This document shows positions 38,403 to 38,488 of a DNA stretch of 38,488 bases, piece after piece. Numbering within the stretch: the first letter of the stretch is position 1; the number at the start of each line of letters is the position of its first letter. Both the position numbers and the translations under genes were made by a program. Origin of the DNA: Oscillospiraceae bacterium (lineage in GTDB: Bacteria > Bacillota > Clostridia > Oscillospirales > QAMX01); contig SVLY01000021.1 of NCBI GenBank assembly GCA_015067715.1, positions 1-38,488 on the forward strand, given 5' to 3'. Below the pieces are notes generated by a model that worked only from the letters and a program-made list of their open reading frames with translations, searched no databases and was not told the DNA's origin.

Positions 38403-38488
38403 CTTCCTTCTTGGCGGGGTTGAAGCGGAAGAGCTGCCAGTAGCCGCATTCGACGGCACGCTTCATCTCGCTCTGGCAGTTGGTCATA
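38203..38488 (-). CDS. nifJ: Pyruvate:ferredoxin (flavodoxin) oxidoreductase, C-terminal end (partial)
   Basis: The last 95 residues of a gene that continues beyond the window. 'MTNCQSEMKRAVECGYWQLFRFNP' followed by 'NPFTLDCKDPTGSYQDFI', 'EVRYTQVARAFPERAEKLF' and 'AAKEKYESLKK' matches the C terminus of the single-chain enzyme. The Met here is internal to the family, not a start. The enzyme decarboxylates pyruvate to acetyl-CoA with reduction of ferredoxin, central to anaerobic fermentation. Confidence 0.93.
   Translation of the reverse strand, partial: MTNCQSEMKRAVECGYWQLFRFNPAKKEAGQNPFTLDCKDPTGSYQDFIRSEVRYTQVARAFPERAEKLFANAEEAAKEKYESLKKKVDFYSAE

Noticed and set aside
38079-38459. 126-codon ORF overlapping the nifJ end in another frame
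   Set aside because: A frame shadow of the nifJ C terminus; an equivalent shadow appears at copy A (35874-36218).

Overview
The window looks like the chromosome of a strictly anaerobic, fairly GC-rich Clostridia-type Firmicute, probably of the Oscillospirales kind. This is inferred from the pyruvate:ferredoxin oxidoreductase 3' end, a glycyl-radical enzyme with its activase, a ferredoxin:thioredoxin reductase-type protein, FakA/DegV proteins, DnaD and a DnaC/DnaI-type loader, Mini-III RNase, frequent GTG/TTG starts, strong AGGAGG-type ribosome sites and many near-perfect TTGACA-17-TATAAT promoters. No phage, transposase or CRISPR array was seen.

Layout. 1-1415: an array of small hairpins, a terminator and a membrane LuxR regulator. 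1472-2818: MATE exporter. 2941-4664: sugar isomerase-like TIM barrel plus PlsC-type acyltransferase. 4777-6985: operon of an alpha/beta hydrolase, a beta-propeller glycosidase and a MaoC dehydratase. 7156-7398: a second hairpin array, a terminator and tRNA-Gln(CUG). 7469-10056: HelD-type helicase and Mini-III RNase. 10124-13746: a short promoter-terminator unit, then an SPFH / zinc-ribbon membrane / TPM-domain operon like ydjI-ydjG-ydjH of Bacillus. 13805-17524: glycyl-radical activase, glycyl-radical enzyme and uridine-kinase-like protein. 17577-18710: Eis-type acetyltransferase. 18904-20682: aspS. 20845-23157: SsuABC/TauABC-type ABC importer. 23330-24472: membrane GT2 glycosyltransferase, overlapping a convergent DegV gene. 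24397-27950: DegV (FakB-like), a membrane hydrolase with a cysteine nucleophile, and FakA, a likely exogenous fatty-acid activation cluster. 28143-28340: small FTR-type protein. 28412-31160: AI-2E family transporter, nagB and NYN-domain protein. 31376-35726: DnaD, DnaC-like loader, DapA-like lyase and M20 dipeptidase.

The right end (35794-38488) is the most unusual part. The last 201 bp of nifJ occur twice, 2310 bp apart, and a two-gene cassette sits between the copies. The cassette encodes a membrane-anchored protein resembling the FKBP and C-terminal parts of trigger factor, and a secreted single-pass membrane protein I do not recognise. Its leader, about 200 nt, carries an operator-like palindrome just after the promoter, a 23-codon upstream ORF and a potential H-type pseudoknot overlapping the end of that ORF. 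This looks like a regulated envelope-stress or secretion module that has not, to my knowledge, been described. The glycyl-radical / kinase operon is the second candidate for new biochemistry.
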